A DNA stretch of 64,000 nucleotides from Tenericutes bacterium HGW-Tenericutes-1 (GCA_002839155.1 PGXM01000005.1:46378-110377), one strand, 5' to 3'; positions 8,267-17,034 are shown, counted from the stretch's first letter. Notes: a model not told the origin generated them from the letters alone. A program made the numbers and translations.

Positions 8267-9130
8267 ATGTTTGGATTTAGAAATGATGGTAAACGAATTA
8301 AAACGATTGATCCAGTAATGAGACTTGTTCCACACATTATGCCAGAGCGTAGTGATGCCCAAGTATGGTCCGTTTTGGATATTAATTGTGAACAACTAGA
8401 TAATTTTATCTTTGAGAAAAGAAAATTGGGTGACCGGTATTCATACATGCACCTTCTTATAGCTGCGATTATAAGAGTTTTAGCACTCAGACCGAAATTA
8501 AATCGGTTTATTATGAACGGAAGAATTTATAAAAGAAATGATATTCAAGTATCATTGGCCGTTAAAAAATCACTAACTGACGCTGCTGATGAAACAACGA
8601 TTAAACTGACTTTTAAAGGAACTGAAACCGTTTCAGAAATTCGTGATATGATTGATAAAGAAGTAGTAACGAATGCAAAAGGTGCCGTCGTAAACGGCAC
8701 TGATAAAACAGCAAAAATATTAACGATGGTTCCTAATTTTATCATAAAAATGGCTGTAGGATTCTTAAAGTTTTTAGATAAGCACGGACTACTTCCAAAA
8801 GGTATCTTAAATGTCAGCCCATTTCATACATCGGTATTCATTACAAATATGAAATCAATTAAAATGGGTTATGTCGTTCATCATATTTATAATTTTGGGA
8901 CAACCTCTTTATTCTTAGGAATGGGAAAAGAAAGCTACGAGCCCATTGTTAAAGATGCTGAATCAGAATCAATCGGTATTGCTAAGATTATGAAAGTTGG
9001 AGCCATCATCGACGAAAGAATCTGCGATGGATTGTATAACGCCAATTCATTAAGAGAATTCAAACGTGTGATTGAAAATCCTCATTTATTAGAAACGCCA
9101 CTTGATAAAAAAGTAGAAGACCAAAAATAA
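8267..9130 (+). CDS. Stand-alone 2-oxoacid dehydrogenase-type acyltransferase domain protein
   Basis: 287 residues resembling only the catalytic core of E2 acyltransferases and chloramphenicol acetyltransferase. There is no lipoyl or E1/E3-binding domain. Recognisable pieces are YSYMHLLIAAIIRVLALRP, NVSPFHTSVFITNMKSI and DERICDG near the end, which sits where E2 enzymes have DHRxxDG with the catalytic His. Here the His position is Glu, so catalysis as in E2 is doubtful. The ATG at 8267 has GAGGA 9 nt upstream and follows the promoter. Such proteins occur as orphans in Bacillota; the acyl donor and acceptor are unknown. Confidence 0.75.
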   Translation: MFGFRNDGKRIKTIDPVMRLVPHIMPERSDAQVWSVLDINCEQLDNFIFEKRKLGDRYSYMHLLIAAIIRVLALRPKLNRFIMNGRIYKRNDIQVSLAVKKSLTDAADETTIKLTFKGTETVSEIRDMIDKEVVTNAKGAVVNGTDKTAKILTMVPNFIIKMAVGFLKFLDKHGLLPKGILNVSPFHTSVFITNMKSIKMGYVVHHIYNFGTTSLFLGMGKESYEPIVKDAESESIGIAKIMKVGAIIDERICDGLYNANSLREFKRVIENPHLLETPLDKKVEDQK

Positions 9131-9132
9131 AA

Positions 9133-9169
9133 AAAATCTGAACTTAGAGGATATCTAGGTTCAGATTTT
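9133..9169. terminator. Bidirectional terminator
   Basis: A long stem, AAAATCTGAACTTAG against CTAGGTTCAGATTTT with one G-U pair, closes the acyltransferase gene and the converging peroxidase gene. Confidence 0.85.
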
Positions 9170-9180
9170 CATTTTAAAAT

Positions 9181-9636
9181 TTATAGTAATTTAAGGATAT
9201 CTGATTCAATCTCAAAAGGTTTGTCTTTTGAATCATATCTTTTTACCAGATTTCCTTCACGGTCAATTAAGAATTTTGTAAAATTCCATCTGATATTCGT
9301 TCCTTGTTTTAAATAGTCATAAAGTGGATGTGATGAAGGACCATTCACATTGATTTTATCAAATATTTTAAACTTAATATGGAACTTAGTTTGACAAATA
9401 CCAATATATTCTTCAATACCTTCCGGAGCTTGACCTCCAAATTGGTTACAAGGGAAGTCTAAAACTTCAAATCCTTTTTCTTGATGTTTTTCATATAGTT
9501 TTTCTAAATCATCATATTGTGGTGTATATCCGCAATGCGTCGCTGTATTAACAATCAAAAGTACTTTTCCTTTGTATTCTGATAATGAAATGGGTTTTTG
9601 TTTTGAATCTAGAACAGTAAAATTATATATTGACAT
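9181..9636 (-). CDS. Glutathione peroxidase-family thiol peroxidase (Cys type)
   Basis: 151 residues, a normal length for bacterial Gpx. The peroxidatic Cys lies in NTATHCGYTPQYDDLE, where animal enzymes have selenocysteine. The rest of the catalytic tetrad is in FPCNQFGGQ (Gln) and IRWNFTKFL (Trp, Asn). The Cys in FPCNQF may act as the resolving residue, so thioredoxin rather than glutathione is the likely reductant. The start at 9636 has a perfect AGGAGG 7 nt upstream and lies below its promoter; the longer open frame is excluded. It reduces peroxides in the cytoplasm. Confidence 0.92.
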   Translation of the reverse strand: MSIYNFTVLDSKQKPISLSEYKGKVLLIVNTATHCGYTPQYDDLEKLYEKHQEKGFEVLDFPCNQFGGQAPEGIEEYIGICQTKFHIKFKIFDKINVNGPSSHPLYDYLKQGTNIRWNFTKFLIDREGNLVKRYDSKDKPFEIESDILKLL

Positions 9637-9666
9637 ATGATTTCCTCCTTTTATTGCTATATACTC

Positions 9667-9695
9667 ATTATAAACATAGTTGAATTTTCTTTCAA
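9667..9695 (-). promoter_or_regulatory. Promoter of the peroxidase gene
   Basis: On the minus strand: TTGAAA (9695-9690), 17 bp, TATAAT (9672-9667). Confidence 0.75.
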
Positions 9696-9838
9696 CGAGT
9701 TTGCCTTGTTTTTTATTTTTAGAATACTCGTTCAAATAATTTATAACAATTATGCCAAAATATATGACAATATCCTACTAAAATTAAAGATTTAATAATA
9801 TTTTTGCATTTAGTATTTTATTTTATTTTATTGTAAGT

Positions 9839-9844
9839 TATAAT
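9839..9844 (+). promoter_or_regulatory. -10 box upstream of the small RNA candidate
   Basis: TATAAT with a predicted start at G9851. The -35 position (TTTTAT) is poor. Confidence 0.4.
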
Positions 9845-9850
9845 ACTTTT

Positions 9851-9969
9851 GCTGGTCTTTTTGACCACACTTAAAACATCGCGATCTTAAAAAAACTCCC
9901 CGTTTGATTTTCAGCTATAACTCTCCTAAGGCTAGCTGTCAATTTTTAAGATTTAATGCGATGTTTTTT
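9851..9969 (+). ncRNA. Candidate structured small RNA with terminator-like 3' end
   Basis: This lies in the 395-base gap between the peroxidase start and the next gene. A 5' hairpin has TGGTC (9853-9857) against GACCA (9863-9867). A long composite stem follows: AAAACATCGC (9873-9882) with GCGATGTTTT (9958-9967), ATCTTAAAAA (9884-9893) with TTTTTAAGAT (9943-9952), and CAGCTA (9912-9917) with TAGCTG (9933-9938). The outer stem runs into six T, as at an intrinsic terminator. Loops contain CTCCCC and CTCTCCTAA, both able to pair with Shine-Dalgarno sequences. I recognise no known RNA family. The strand is chosen by the stronger T run and the -10 box. The rest of this gap is AT-rich with nothing else visible. 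Confidence 0.5.
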
Positions 9970-10031
9970 CATTAACTGCATATATTTTATTTGGCTTTTT
10001 TGATATTATTAAATAAAAGGAGATGAACTGA

Positions 10032-10265
10032 TTGGATATCTTTATTAAAATACTTGGATTACTCATAGGTCTTGGATTTATTTATCTTGCTTATCAATTT
10101 TTCTTTAATGGGAATAAAATAATTTCGTGGATTCAAAAACGAAAATATAATGCTACTTCTGAACCAAGAAGTTCTGAAATAATGGTTTCAAAATTGATTG
10201 GCTGCTTGCTTTTTATTGTTGGAATATACTATTCAATTATCGCAATTTTATCCTTTTTTTCTTAG
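10032..10265 (+). CDS. Small two-helix membrane protein of unknown function
   Basis: 77 residues with hydrophobic segments near 5-26 (IKILGLLIGLGFIYLAYQFFF) and 55-75 (KLIGCLLFIVGIYYSIIAIL), joined by a basic, hydrophilic stretch rich in Lys and Arg. It starts with TTG, supported by AGGAGA 8 nt upstream; a nearby ATG opens a frame that stops at once. No family recognised. It stands alone between the small RNA candidate and the pot operon; no terminator is visible after it. Confidence 0.6.
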   Translation: MDIFIKILGLLIGLGFIYLAYQFFFNGNKIISWIQKRKYNATSEPRSSEIMVSKLIGCLLFIVGIYYSIIAILSFFS

Positions 10266-10316
10266 CGATAAAAACCTTCAAAATAACTCATGTGAATTTA
10301 CAAATATTATTACAAA

Positions 10317-10337
10317 TAACTATACATAGTATAGTTA
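10317..10337. promoter_or_regulatory. 21 bp inverted repeat upstream of the pot promoter
   Basis: TAACTATAC and GTATAGTTA flank ATA: nine perfect pairs. It lies 55 bp before the pot -35 box and has no T run on either strand, so a protein-binding site is more likely than a terminator. Confidence 0.45.
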
Positions 10338-10391
10338 AAAAAATAATGTATTTCATATTTTTAAATTAAAAAAAAATATTAAAAAAATGTG

Positions 10392-10420
10392 TTTACAATG
10401 CGAAATTATAGTATTATAAT
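10392..10420 (+). promoter_or_regulatory. Promoter of potABCD
   Basis: TTTACA (10392-10397), 17 bp, TATAAT (10415-10420). The -10 box is half of a dyad ATTATA-GTAT-TATAAT (10405-10420). Confidence 0.7.
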
Positions 10421-10455
10421 ATTGCTTGATTTTTTTAAATTTTAGGGAGCTGAAG

Positions 10456-11496
10456 ATGAGTAAAAAATTGATTGAATTACGTAATGTTACAAAAACATAC
10501 GATGATATAACCGTTGTTGATAATATTAGTTTATATATCAACGAAAATGAGTTTATTACACTACTTGGTCCTTCCGGTTGTGGTAAAACGACAACCCTAA
10601 GAATGATTGGTGGTTTTGAAAAACCTGACAGTGGTGAAATAATTCTTAATGGCGTAGTTGTCAATGAACTTCCACCTTATGAAAGACCGATTAATACGGT
10701 TTTTCAACGTTATGCATTGTTTCCTCATTTGAATGTGTTTGATAATATTGCGTTTGGCTTAAAAAATCAAAAAGTCCCTAAACAAGAAATCGCTGAACGT
10801 GTAGAAACGGCTTTAAAACTTGTTTCACTTCCTAATTTTGGTGCTAGAAAAGTAGCCAATCTTTCTGGCGGGCAACAACAACGTATAGCTATAGCAAGAG
10901 CCATTGTTAATCGTCCTAAAATCTTATTGCTCGATGAACCTCTCGCTGCTCTGGATTTAAAATTGAGACAAAACATGCAATATGAATTAAAAGAAATGCA
11001 AAGAAAATTGGGAATCACATTTATTTATGTCACCCATGACCAAGAAGAAGCATTAACGATGTCAGATACCATTGTGGTCATGAGAGATGGGTTGATTCAA
11101 CAAATAGGAACCCCAACTGGGATTTATAATGAGCCGAGAAATCGATTCGTTGCGCGTTTCATAGGTGAATCGAATATTTTAGAAGGAACATATGTTCGCC
11201 AAAATGTCGTTTCGTTTATGGGTGTTGAATTTGATTGCGTCGACATTGGTTTCGCTGATGGCGAAAAAGTTGACGTCGTTATTCGTCCTGAAGATTTAGA
11301 TTTAATCGATCCAGTCGGCGCGAAATTGGTGGGTGTTGTATCCAGCTCGATTTTTAAAGGTGTTCATTTTGAATTATGTGTTATTGTTCAAGAAAAAGAG
11401 TTTGTCATCCATACTTATGAAAATAAAAACGTAGGTCAGGCTGTAGGGCTACGCGTTGACTCTTACGAAATTCATTTGATGAAGGTTGAAAACTAA
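10456..11496 (+). CDS. potA: Spermidine/putrescine ABC transporter ATPase PotA
   Basis: 346 residues. Walker A is GPSGCGKTT, the Q loop is in TVFQRYALFPHLNV, the signature is LSGGQQQRIAIARAI, Walker B is ILLLDEPLAALD, and the H loop is YVTHDQEEAL. The last about 100 residues form the TOBE domain typical of PotA. It energises polyamine import through PotB, PotC and PotD, whose genes follow. The ATG at 10456 has AGGGAG 6 nt upstream; an upstream in-frame TTG at 10426 has none. Confidence 0.95.
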   Translation: MSKKLIELRNVTKTYDDITVVDNISLYINENEFITLLGPSGCGKTTTLRMIGGFEKPDSGEIILNGVVVNELPPYERPINTVFQRYALFPHLNVFDNIAFGLKNQKVPKQEIAERVETALKLVSLPNFGARKVANLSGGQQQRIAIARAIVNRPKILLLDEPLAALDLKLRQNMQYELKEMQRKLGITFIYVTHDQEEALTMSDTIVVMRDGLIQQIGTPTGIYNEPRNRFVARFIGESNILEGTYVRQNVVSFMGVEFDCVDIGFADGEKVDVVIRPEDLDLIDPVGAKLVGVVSSSIFKGVHFELCVIVQEKEFVIHTYENKNVGQAVGLRVDSYEIHLMKVEN

Positions 11497-12354
11497 GTGA
11501 ATATTAAGAAACTGGGGAAATTAGTTCTCCCTTACCTTGTATGGATGAGTGTCTTGGTTGGATTGCCACTCTTAATGATGGTTGTCCTAACTTTCTTAAA
11601 AAGCAATGCATTAGATTTAGGAACTGCAGAATTTTCATTTGATAGTTGGCGAATTTTATTTTCAGATGTAACAGTGCGAATTGCTTTAAAGAATTCGTTT
11701 GTAAATGGAATCATTGCTACTATCATTTGTTTTGTTATCGGTTATCCGATTGCTTATATTGTTGCCAATAGCAACTTTTCTAATAAGTTAATTATCCTTG
11801 TTTTAACTATTATTCCGATGTGGTCCAACTCATTATTAAGGAATAATGCGATTGCGAATATCTTATCTGAACGTTCCATCGTCAATGACGTTTTGAGTAA
11901 TATTGGATTGAATTTCATATGGCCAATCCGAGGAGTGGTCTACGAAAGTGGATTTTCACCCGCTGTTGTCATTGGCCTAGTATTAACGTATTTACCGTTT
12001 ATGATTTTACCGATTTATACCGTATTAGAAAAAATCGATAAATCTTTACTAGAAGCTTCTATGGATTTAGGATCTAATAAAATAAAAACGTTCTTCAAAG
12101 TTACATTTCCGCTTTCAATCAAAGGTGTTACGACAGGAATTATCATGGTCTTTCTACCTTCGTTTTCCGGTTTTGCGATTCCAAAAATCTTAGGATCTGG
12201 TAGTCTCGTATTTATTGGAACATTAATTGATTCGCGGTTTATGAACCGAAATTACAATTTTGGTAGTTTATTGTCACTGGTTATCTTACTCATCATCTTT
12301 GGATCCATGGCGTTAATTTTCAAAGTTGATAAGGAAGGAGAAACACTTATATGA
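11497..12354 (+). CDS. potB: Spermidine/putrescine ABC transporter permease PotB
   Basis: 285 residues with six membrane helices. The cytoplasmic EAA loop reads LLEASMDLGSNKIKTFFKVTFPLSIKG in two overlapping pieces, the contact site for PotA. It starts with GTG directly after the potA TAA, so translation probably relies on coupling. Its TGA overlaps the potC ATG (ATGA). Confidence 0.94.
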   Translation: MNIKKLGKLVLPYLVWMSVLVGLPLLMMVVLTFLKSNALDLGTAEFSFDSWRILFSDVTVRIALKNSFVNGIIATIICFVIGYPIAYIVANSNFSNKLIILVLTIIPMWSNSLLRNNAIANILSERSIVNDVLSNIGLNFIWPIRGVVYESGFSPAVVIGLVLTYLPFMILPIYTVLEKIDKSLLEASMDLGSNKIKTFFKVTFPLSIKGVTTGIIMVFLPSFSGFAIPKILGSGSLVFIGTLIDSRFMNRNYNFGSLLSLVILLIIFGSMALIFKVDKEGETLI

Positions 12355-13247
12355 GTACACGTGTGTTGACCCTTTCGAGAAAAATTGTATTATTTTTTAG
12401 AAAACCAAAAGTAGAAAAGACGTTAAAAGTAGCTGGTGCAGTCCTTAAATGGGTATTCTTCGTATTTATAATCTTTCTACTTTATTTACCAATTTTCATC
12501 ATTGCATTACAATCATTTAACAATAGTCAATTGATGTATGATTTTACGACCTTTACTTTCAAATGGTATGGCATGATTTTTCAAGAAAGATCTTTAAGTC
12601 AGTCCATTATCAATTCATTGGTGATTGCCGTTACAGCAACGATCATTTCGACCGTCCTTGGAACCGTATTTGCCATCGGAATTCACAGTCTAACCAAGAA
12701 AAAAAGACAAAAGATGGTACTACTCAACCAAGTTCCAATTTTGAACGCAGATATCGTAACAGGTATATCATTAATGTTGGTTTTTAAATTATTAATGTAC
12801 ATATTTCCTGATATCTTTGGATTTACCACCATGTTACTGGCACATATCTTCTTTTGTTTACCGTACGTGGTGCTAAGCATATTACCAAAATTATCTGAAC
12901 TCGATGAAAATTTATATGATGCTGCACTTGATTTATATTGCAAACCGACCACTGGAATCTTAAAAGTTATTATTCCATCAATTTCGAGTGGTATATTTAC
13001 CGGAATGCTTATGGCATTCACCATGTCTATCGATGACTTTGTCATCAGCTACTTTAATACCGGTCAAGGATTTGATAACGTTTCAATCTGGATTTATGCT
13101 TCCATTGGCCGCCAGATGTCACCAGCAGTCTACGCTTATAACACTGCCTTTTCGTTCTTAATGATTTTAGTATTAGTCATTATTTCGGTCAAAGGTAGTC
13201 TCAAAAAACGTAAAAATTTATTAAAATTCAAACAAAATAAAATATAG
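12351..13247 (+). CDS. potC: Spermidine/putrescine ABC transporter permease PotC
   Basis: 298 residues with an N-terminal basic extension and six membrane helices. The EAA loop is in LYDAALDLYCKPTTGILKV, and the helix preceding it contains the FFCLPYVVLSILP stretch conserved in PotC. SIDDFVISYFNTG is a typical PotC signature. It overlaps potB by 4 nt and ends 15 nt before potD. Confidence 0.94.
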   Translation: MSTRVLTLSRKIVLFFRKPKVEKTLKVAGAVLKWVFFVFIIFLLYLPIFIIALQSFNNSQLMYDFTTFTFKWYGMIFQERSLSQSIINSLVIAVTATIISTVLGTVFAIGIHSLTKKKRQKMVLLNQVPILNADIVTGISLMLVFKLLMYIFPDIFGFTTMLLAHIFFCLPYVVLSILPKLSELDENLYDAALDLYCKPTTGILKVIIPSISSGIFTGMLMAFTMSIDDFVISYFNTGQGFDNVSIWIYASIGRQMSPAVYAYNTAFSFLMILVLVIISVKGSLKKRKNLLKFKQNKI

Positions 13248-13262
13248 GGGGTTTTAACAAAC

Positions 13263-14441
13263 ATGAAAAAATTAGTATTATTAGTTGCAATATCTGTCAT
13301 TTCACTCGCATTGGTTGCTTGTACTTCAAAGCCAAAGCTTTATGTGCTTAACTGGGGAGAATATATCAACATGGATTTAGTTTCACAATTTGAAGATGAA
13401 TATGGTGTTAAAGTTGTTATTTCATTAGCGGATTCTAATGAAGCGATGGAACAACAAATCAAAGAAGAAACAACGAAATTTGACATCGTCATTCCTTCAG
13501 ATTACATGATTGAAAAATTATGGGACGAAGGATATTTACAGTCAATTGATTTATCTAAATTAACCAATTTTGATCAATCTAAATTTGTGACTGGCCTCGA
13601 TGGAATTATGGGAATGATGTTTCAAGATAATCCAGAAGTTACGAATGCATACACGGTTTCAATTCCATATTTCTGGGGCGTTTTCGGCATTATGTATAAC
13701 CGTCAACTTGCAGGGATTCAAACGTATATTGAAGAAAATCAATGGGCTGCTATCTTTGAAACAGAACCAACTTCTACATTTAGCAGAGCTTTAAAAGTTG
13801 GTATGTATGACGTTTCAAGATTTGCATATTCTGCATCGCTTATTTATGCTAACGATAAAGATTTAATAGATGACGCTGATGCTCTCAATACCTTCTCACA
13901 AACTTACCTTGATTTATCAGAAGATATTTTGTTACAACGCAATTACACATTATGGGCAACGGACATGTTAAAAAAAGACGTTGAAGCCGGCAACTTAGAT
14001 ATGGCGTTTGTGTATGTTGGTGATTTCTTTGATACTTACTTGATTTTAACTGAAAATGCAACAACGACACAAGAAGCGGCTGAATTAACATCTCACATTG
14101 GTATTTTTGTTCCTGATACGACGATTGCGTTCTATGATGGAATGATTATTCCTGAAGCAGCAAGAAATGTTGATTTAGCACATCAATTTATCGATTTCTT
14201 CTTAGATCCAGAGATTGCATATGAAAACTCAGGAATCGTTGGCTACACTACTGTTTTAACAGAAACAGCAACGATGATTGAAACTGCTTCAAAAGGCGAC
14301 ATCATTCGTTCGGTGATGGCATCGGATTATCCATACAATCCATCATCAATTCAAAACTTTGTTGCTATTCCATTAATTGCATTTTCGAATGCTGATACTG
14401 ATACGATTGCCGCAATGATTAACGCAGTCAAAAGTAACTAA
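13263..14441 (+). CDS. potD: Polyamine-binding lipoprotein PotD
   Basis: 392 residues. The lipoprotein signal peptide ends in LALVAC with the lipidated Cys at about residue 20. The mature protein begins LYVLNWGEYIN, the conserved start of PotD-type solute-binding proteins. DIVIPSDYMIEKLW and the ligand-site stretch YFWGVFGIMYNR follow. It captures spermidine or putrescine outside the membrane and delivers it to PotBC. GGGGG precedes the ATG; a strong terminator follows. The order A-B-C-D is canonical. Confidence 0.95.
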   Translation: MKKLVLLVAISVISLALVACTSKPKLYVLNWGEYINMDLVSQFEDEYGVKVVISLADSNEAMEQQIKEETTKFDIVIPSDYMIEKLWDEGYLQSIDLSKLTNFDQSKFVTGLDGIMGMMFQDNPEVTNAYTVSIPYFWGVFGIMYNRQLAGIQTYIEENQWAAIFETEPTSTFSRALKVGMYDVSRFAYSASLIYANDKDLIDDADALNTFSQTYLDLSEDILLQRNYTLWATDMLKKDVEAGNLDMAFVYVGDFFDTYLILTENATTTQEAAELTSHIGIFVPDTTIAFYDGMIIPEAARNVDLAHQFIDFFLDPEIAYENSGIVGYTTVLTETATMIETASKGDIIRSVMASDYPYNPSSIQNFVAIPLIAFSNADTDTIAAMINAVKSN

Positions 14442-14447
14442 ATAACC

Positions 14448-14476
14448 AAAGGCAGCCGCAAGGTTGCCTTTTTTTT
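14448..14476 (+). terminator. Terminator of potABCD
   Basis: AAAGGCAGCC pairs with GGTTGCCTTT (one G-U) across GCAA, followed by eight T. Confidence 0.9.
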
Positions 14477-14490
14477 GCTTTAATTTTAAA

Positions 14491-14519
14491 TTGTTTATCA
14501 AGTGTCGGTATGTTAAAAT
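14491..14519 (+). promoter_or_regulatory. Promoter of the ABC-F gene
   Basis: TTGTTT (14491-14496), 17 bp, TAAAAT (14514-14519) with an extended TGT just upstream. Confidence 0.6.
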
Positions 14520-14561
14520 ATTAACGGTCATCAACGGATGACTGTCAGTGTGGTGATAAGC

Positions 14562-16409
14562 ATGAATATACTGAAAATTAGCAATCTAATGAAGACTTTC
14601 ACGGGAAATCTTCTTTTTGAACGTGTTTCATTAGAAGTTAACAGTGGAGAGAAAATCGCGCTTATCGGTCAAAATGGGACAGGTAAATCAACTTTAGTTA
14701 AAATGATACTGGGTGAAATTATACCCGATTCAGGTGAGATATTTCTCAACCGAAGTGCCACAATAGGCTATTTGAGTCAATCAGTTCTTGAAGATGAAAA
14801 TAAGACGATGATTGATGAAATTATGACTGTTTATGAACGTCTAATCCAACTTGAAAATGACCTAGATTCAATATCACATTTATTAAAAACCGATCATTCA
14901 GAAGGAATGTTGAAACGATATACTATTATTGAAGAAGAATTCTCGCGTTTAGGCGGATATGAGTATCATTATAATGTCGACATGATCCTCACGAAATTTG
15001 GTTTTACAAAAGCGGAATATGACCGGCAAATCAAAACTTTTTCAGGGGGAGAAAAAACCAGAATCGCCTTCGCAAAACTGTTAATGAAAAAACCGGATTT
15101 GTTAATCCTCGATGAGCCGACAAATCATATGGACATAGAAATCATTGAATGGCTAGAAGAATATTTAAAGAAATACCCTGGGGCAATTCTATGTATCACC
15201 CATGATAAGTATTTTATTAATAAGATTGCAGAAAAAATTTATGAGATTGATCAACAAACCGTATCGGTTTATTATGGCAATTTTGATCAATATGAAATTG
15301 AAAAAGTAAAAAGATATGAGTTATTACTCAAACAATATAATCGTCAAGCCAAAGAAATCGAACATTTACAAAGTTTCGTCGATCGTTTTCGGTATAAAGC
15401 TACAAAGGCAAAAAGTGCTCAAGATCGTATCAAGAAAATTAACCGAATTGAAAGAATTGACAAACCAACGACCGGACATGCGAATGTTCGCTTTCAATTC
15501 AAAAGCAAACGTCCAACAGAAGCTGTTATTTTGACAACCAAAGATTTGAATATTGGGTATGATAACATTCTCCAAGGACCGATTAATTTTGAAATGCGTG
15601 GATATGAAAAAGTCGGCGTTATTGGTCCGAACGGAATTGGGAAAACAACTTTTATTAAAACTATTTTAGACACTTTACCCCCCATTTCTGGAGAAGTGTT
15701 ATTCCATAAACAATTAAAAATCGGATATTTCGATCAAAATCTTCAAGGGTTAGATGAATCGATTACCGTTCTGAATACCGTTCACAACCGCTATCCTGTA
15801 AAAACATTAGGTGAAGTCAGAAGTTTACTCGCCCGCTTTTTGTTTGTGGAAGAAGATGTTTTTAAATCAGTATCGGTTTTATCAGGTGGCGAAAGAGTCC
15901 GATTAACACTTCTTATGATGATGTTAGAAGAACCGGAATTGCTCATTTTGGATGAACCAACCAATCATCTTGATATTGAAACAAAGAATATTGTTGAAGA
16001 TGTTTTTGAGTCGTATGAAGGCCCAATTATTTTCATCTCTCATGACCGTTATTTTATTAACAAGGTTGCTTCTAAAATTGTTGATTTTAGGTCGAATGGC
16101 TTTGAAGTATATGAAGGTAATTATGATGATTACAAAATCATTAAAGCAGAAGAATTATTGAGCAAACCGACGATTAAACCGACAAAAATTAAGCAAGTTA
16201 ATACGGCGGCTATAATTAAAAAAATCGAAACTCAAATCGATAATTTACACATTGAAAAGGAACAATTAAAGCAATCTTTATATCTTGACACAATCTATAA
16301 TGATCAAATCAAATTTAACAAAGCGATGGAAAGAATCAATCAAATCGATCAAGAGATTGATGAATTGTTCCTTAAAATCGACGAAATGACCGTTCAATCA
16401 GTCGATTAG
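14562..16409 (+). CDS. ABC-F family ATPase (ribosome-associated, YdiF/Uup-like)
   Basis: 615 residues with two ABC domains and no membrane helices. The first has GQNGTGKST, FSGGEKTRIAFAKLL and LLILDEPTNHMD; the second has GPNGIGKTT, LSGGERVRLTLL and LLILDEPTNHLD. The linker of about 80 charged residues between them (RYELLLKQYNRQAKEIEHLQ) is the ABC-F P-site-tRNA interaction region, and a C-terminal coiled coil closes the protein. ABC-F proteins bind the ribosomal E site and act in translation or antibiotic protection; this one looks like a housekeeping type. GGTG lies upstream of the chosen ATG; an ATG 24 nt earlier lacks a ribosome site. Confidence 0.9.
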   Translation: MNILKISNLMKTFTGNLLFERVSLEVNSGEKIALIGQNGTGKSTLVKMILGEIIPDSGEIFLNRSATIGYLSQSVLEDENKTMIDEIMTVYERLIQLENDLDSISHLLKTDHSEGMLKRYTIIEEEFSRLGGYEYHYNVDMILTKFGFTKAEYDRQIKTFSGGEKTRIAFAKLLMKKPDLLILDEPTNHMDIEIIEWLEEYLKKYPGAILCITHDKYFINKIAEKIYEIDQQTVSVYYGNFDQYEIEKVKRYELLLKQYNRQAKEIEHLQSFVDRFRYKATKAKSAQDRIKKINRIERIDKPTTGHANVRFQFKSKRPTEAVILTTKDLNIGYDNILQGPINFEMRGYEKVGVIGPNGIGKTTFIKTILDTLPPISGEVLFHKQLKIGYFDQNLQGLDESITVLNTVHNRYPVKTLGEVRSLLARFLFVEEDVFKSVSVLSGGERVRLTLLMMMLEEPELLILDEPTNHLDIETKNIVEDVFESYEGPIIFISHDRYFINKVASKIVDFRSNGFEVYEGNYDDYKIIKAEELLSKPTIKPTKIKQVNTAAIIKKIETQIDNLHIEKEQLKQSLYLDTIYNDQIKFNKAMERINQIDQEIDELFLKIDEMTVQSVD

Positions 16410-16444
16410 GTCTATCTCTTTTCATTTTTATGTGTTAAAATTAT

Positions 16445-16456
16445 TAATGCATTAAA
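16445..16456. promoter_or_regulatory. 12 bp palindrome upstream of the Nudix gene
   Basis: TTAATGCATTAA lies between a possible extended -10 element (TGTTAAAAT, about 16432-16440) and the ribosome site. Such AT-rich palindromes can arise by chance. Confidence 0.25.
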
Positions 16457-16482
16457 TTTAGGCTACGAGAGGAGAGAATCCA

Positions 16483-16998
16483 ATGAAACCTTTGATGGTC
16501 ATAACCGACACTTTGGTGAAAATACCACCAAGAATTGATTCAAGGGAAGCTGTTAGAGCGATTATTCTTCACGACGGCTTGATTTTATTAATGTATTCAG
16601 AGAAAGACCAAATGTACGGGACTCCTGGGGGAGGTATTATCCTCAATGAGTCTAAATTAGATACTTTATATCGTGAACTTTTAGAAGAGGTAGGGGCTAA
16701 GTCAGTCAAAATTTTAGAGTATGCGGGGTATACCGAAGAAATTCGTGAATCTCGTTCACTTGAAGGAAAAGTACTGAAAATTATTAGTTACTATTATGTT
16801 GTTGATGTGCTTCATTTCATCTCATCAAGCCTTGAAGAACACGAAGAGGAAATGGGTTTAGTTCCTACTTGGACGACTATTGACACGGCTATAGCTCAAA
16901 ACTTAAAAATTCTTGAGAGTTATAATGATGCCAGAATCAATTTTTATTCAACCCAAACCGAAATGCTAAAGTATATAAAAAGTAGATTTGGACTTTAA
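16483..16998 (+). CDS. Nudix hydrolase
   Basis: 171 residues. The Nudix box reads G-x5-E-x7-RE-LL-EE-x-G across GGGIILNESKLDTLY and RELLEEVG. Glu residues there bind Mg for cleaving nucleoside diphosphate linked compounds. The N-terminal strand (SREAVRAIILHDGLILLMY) and TPGGGI are standard. Substrate unknown. GAGAGGAGAG precedes the ATG. Confidence 0.88.
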   Translation: MKPLMVITDTLVKIPPRIDSREAVRAIILHDGLILLMYSEKDQMYGTPGGGIILNESKLDTLYRELLEEVGAKSVKILEYAGYTEEIRESRSLEGKVLKIISYYYVVDVLHFISSSLEEHEEEMGLVPTWTTIDTAIAQNLKILESYNDARINFYSTQTEMLKYIKSRFGL

Positions 16999-17017
16999 AC
17001 TCCAAATTTCTTTTTTT
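16984..17017 (+). terminator. Terminator after the Nudix gene
   Basis: AGATTTGGA pairs with TCCAAATTT (one G-U) across the stop codon, followed by seven T. Confidence 0.7.
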
Positions 17018-17034
17018 GTAAAGGGTGGTTAATT

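Noticed and set aside
9637..9735. N-terminal extension of the glutathione peroxidase open frame
   Set aside because: The promoter (9667-9695) lies inside the extension and a perfect AGGAGG directs translation to 9636.
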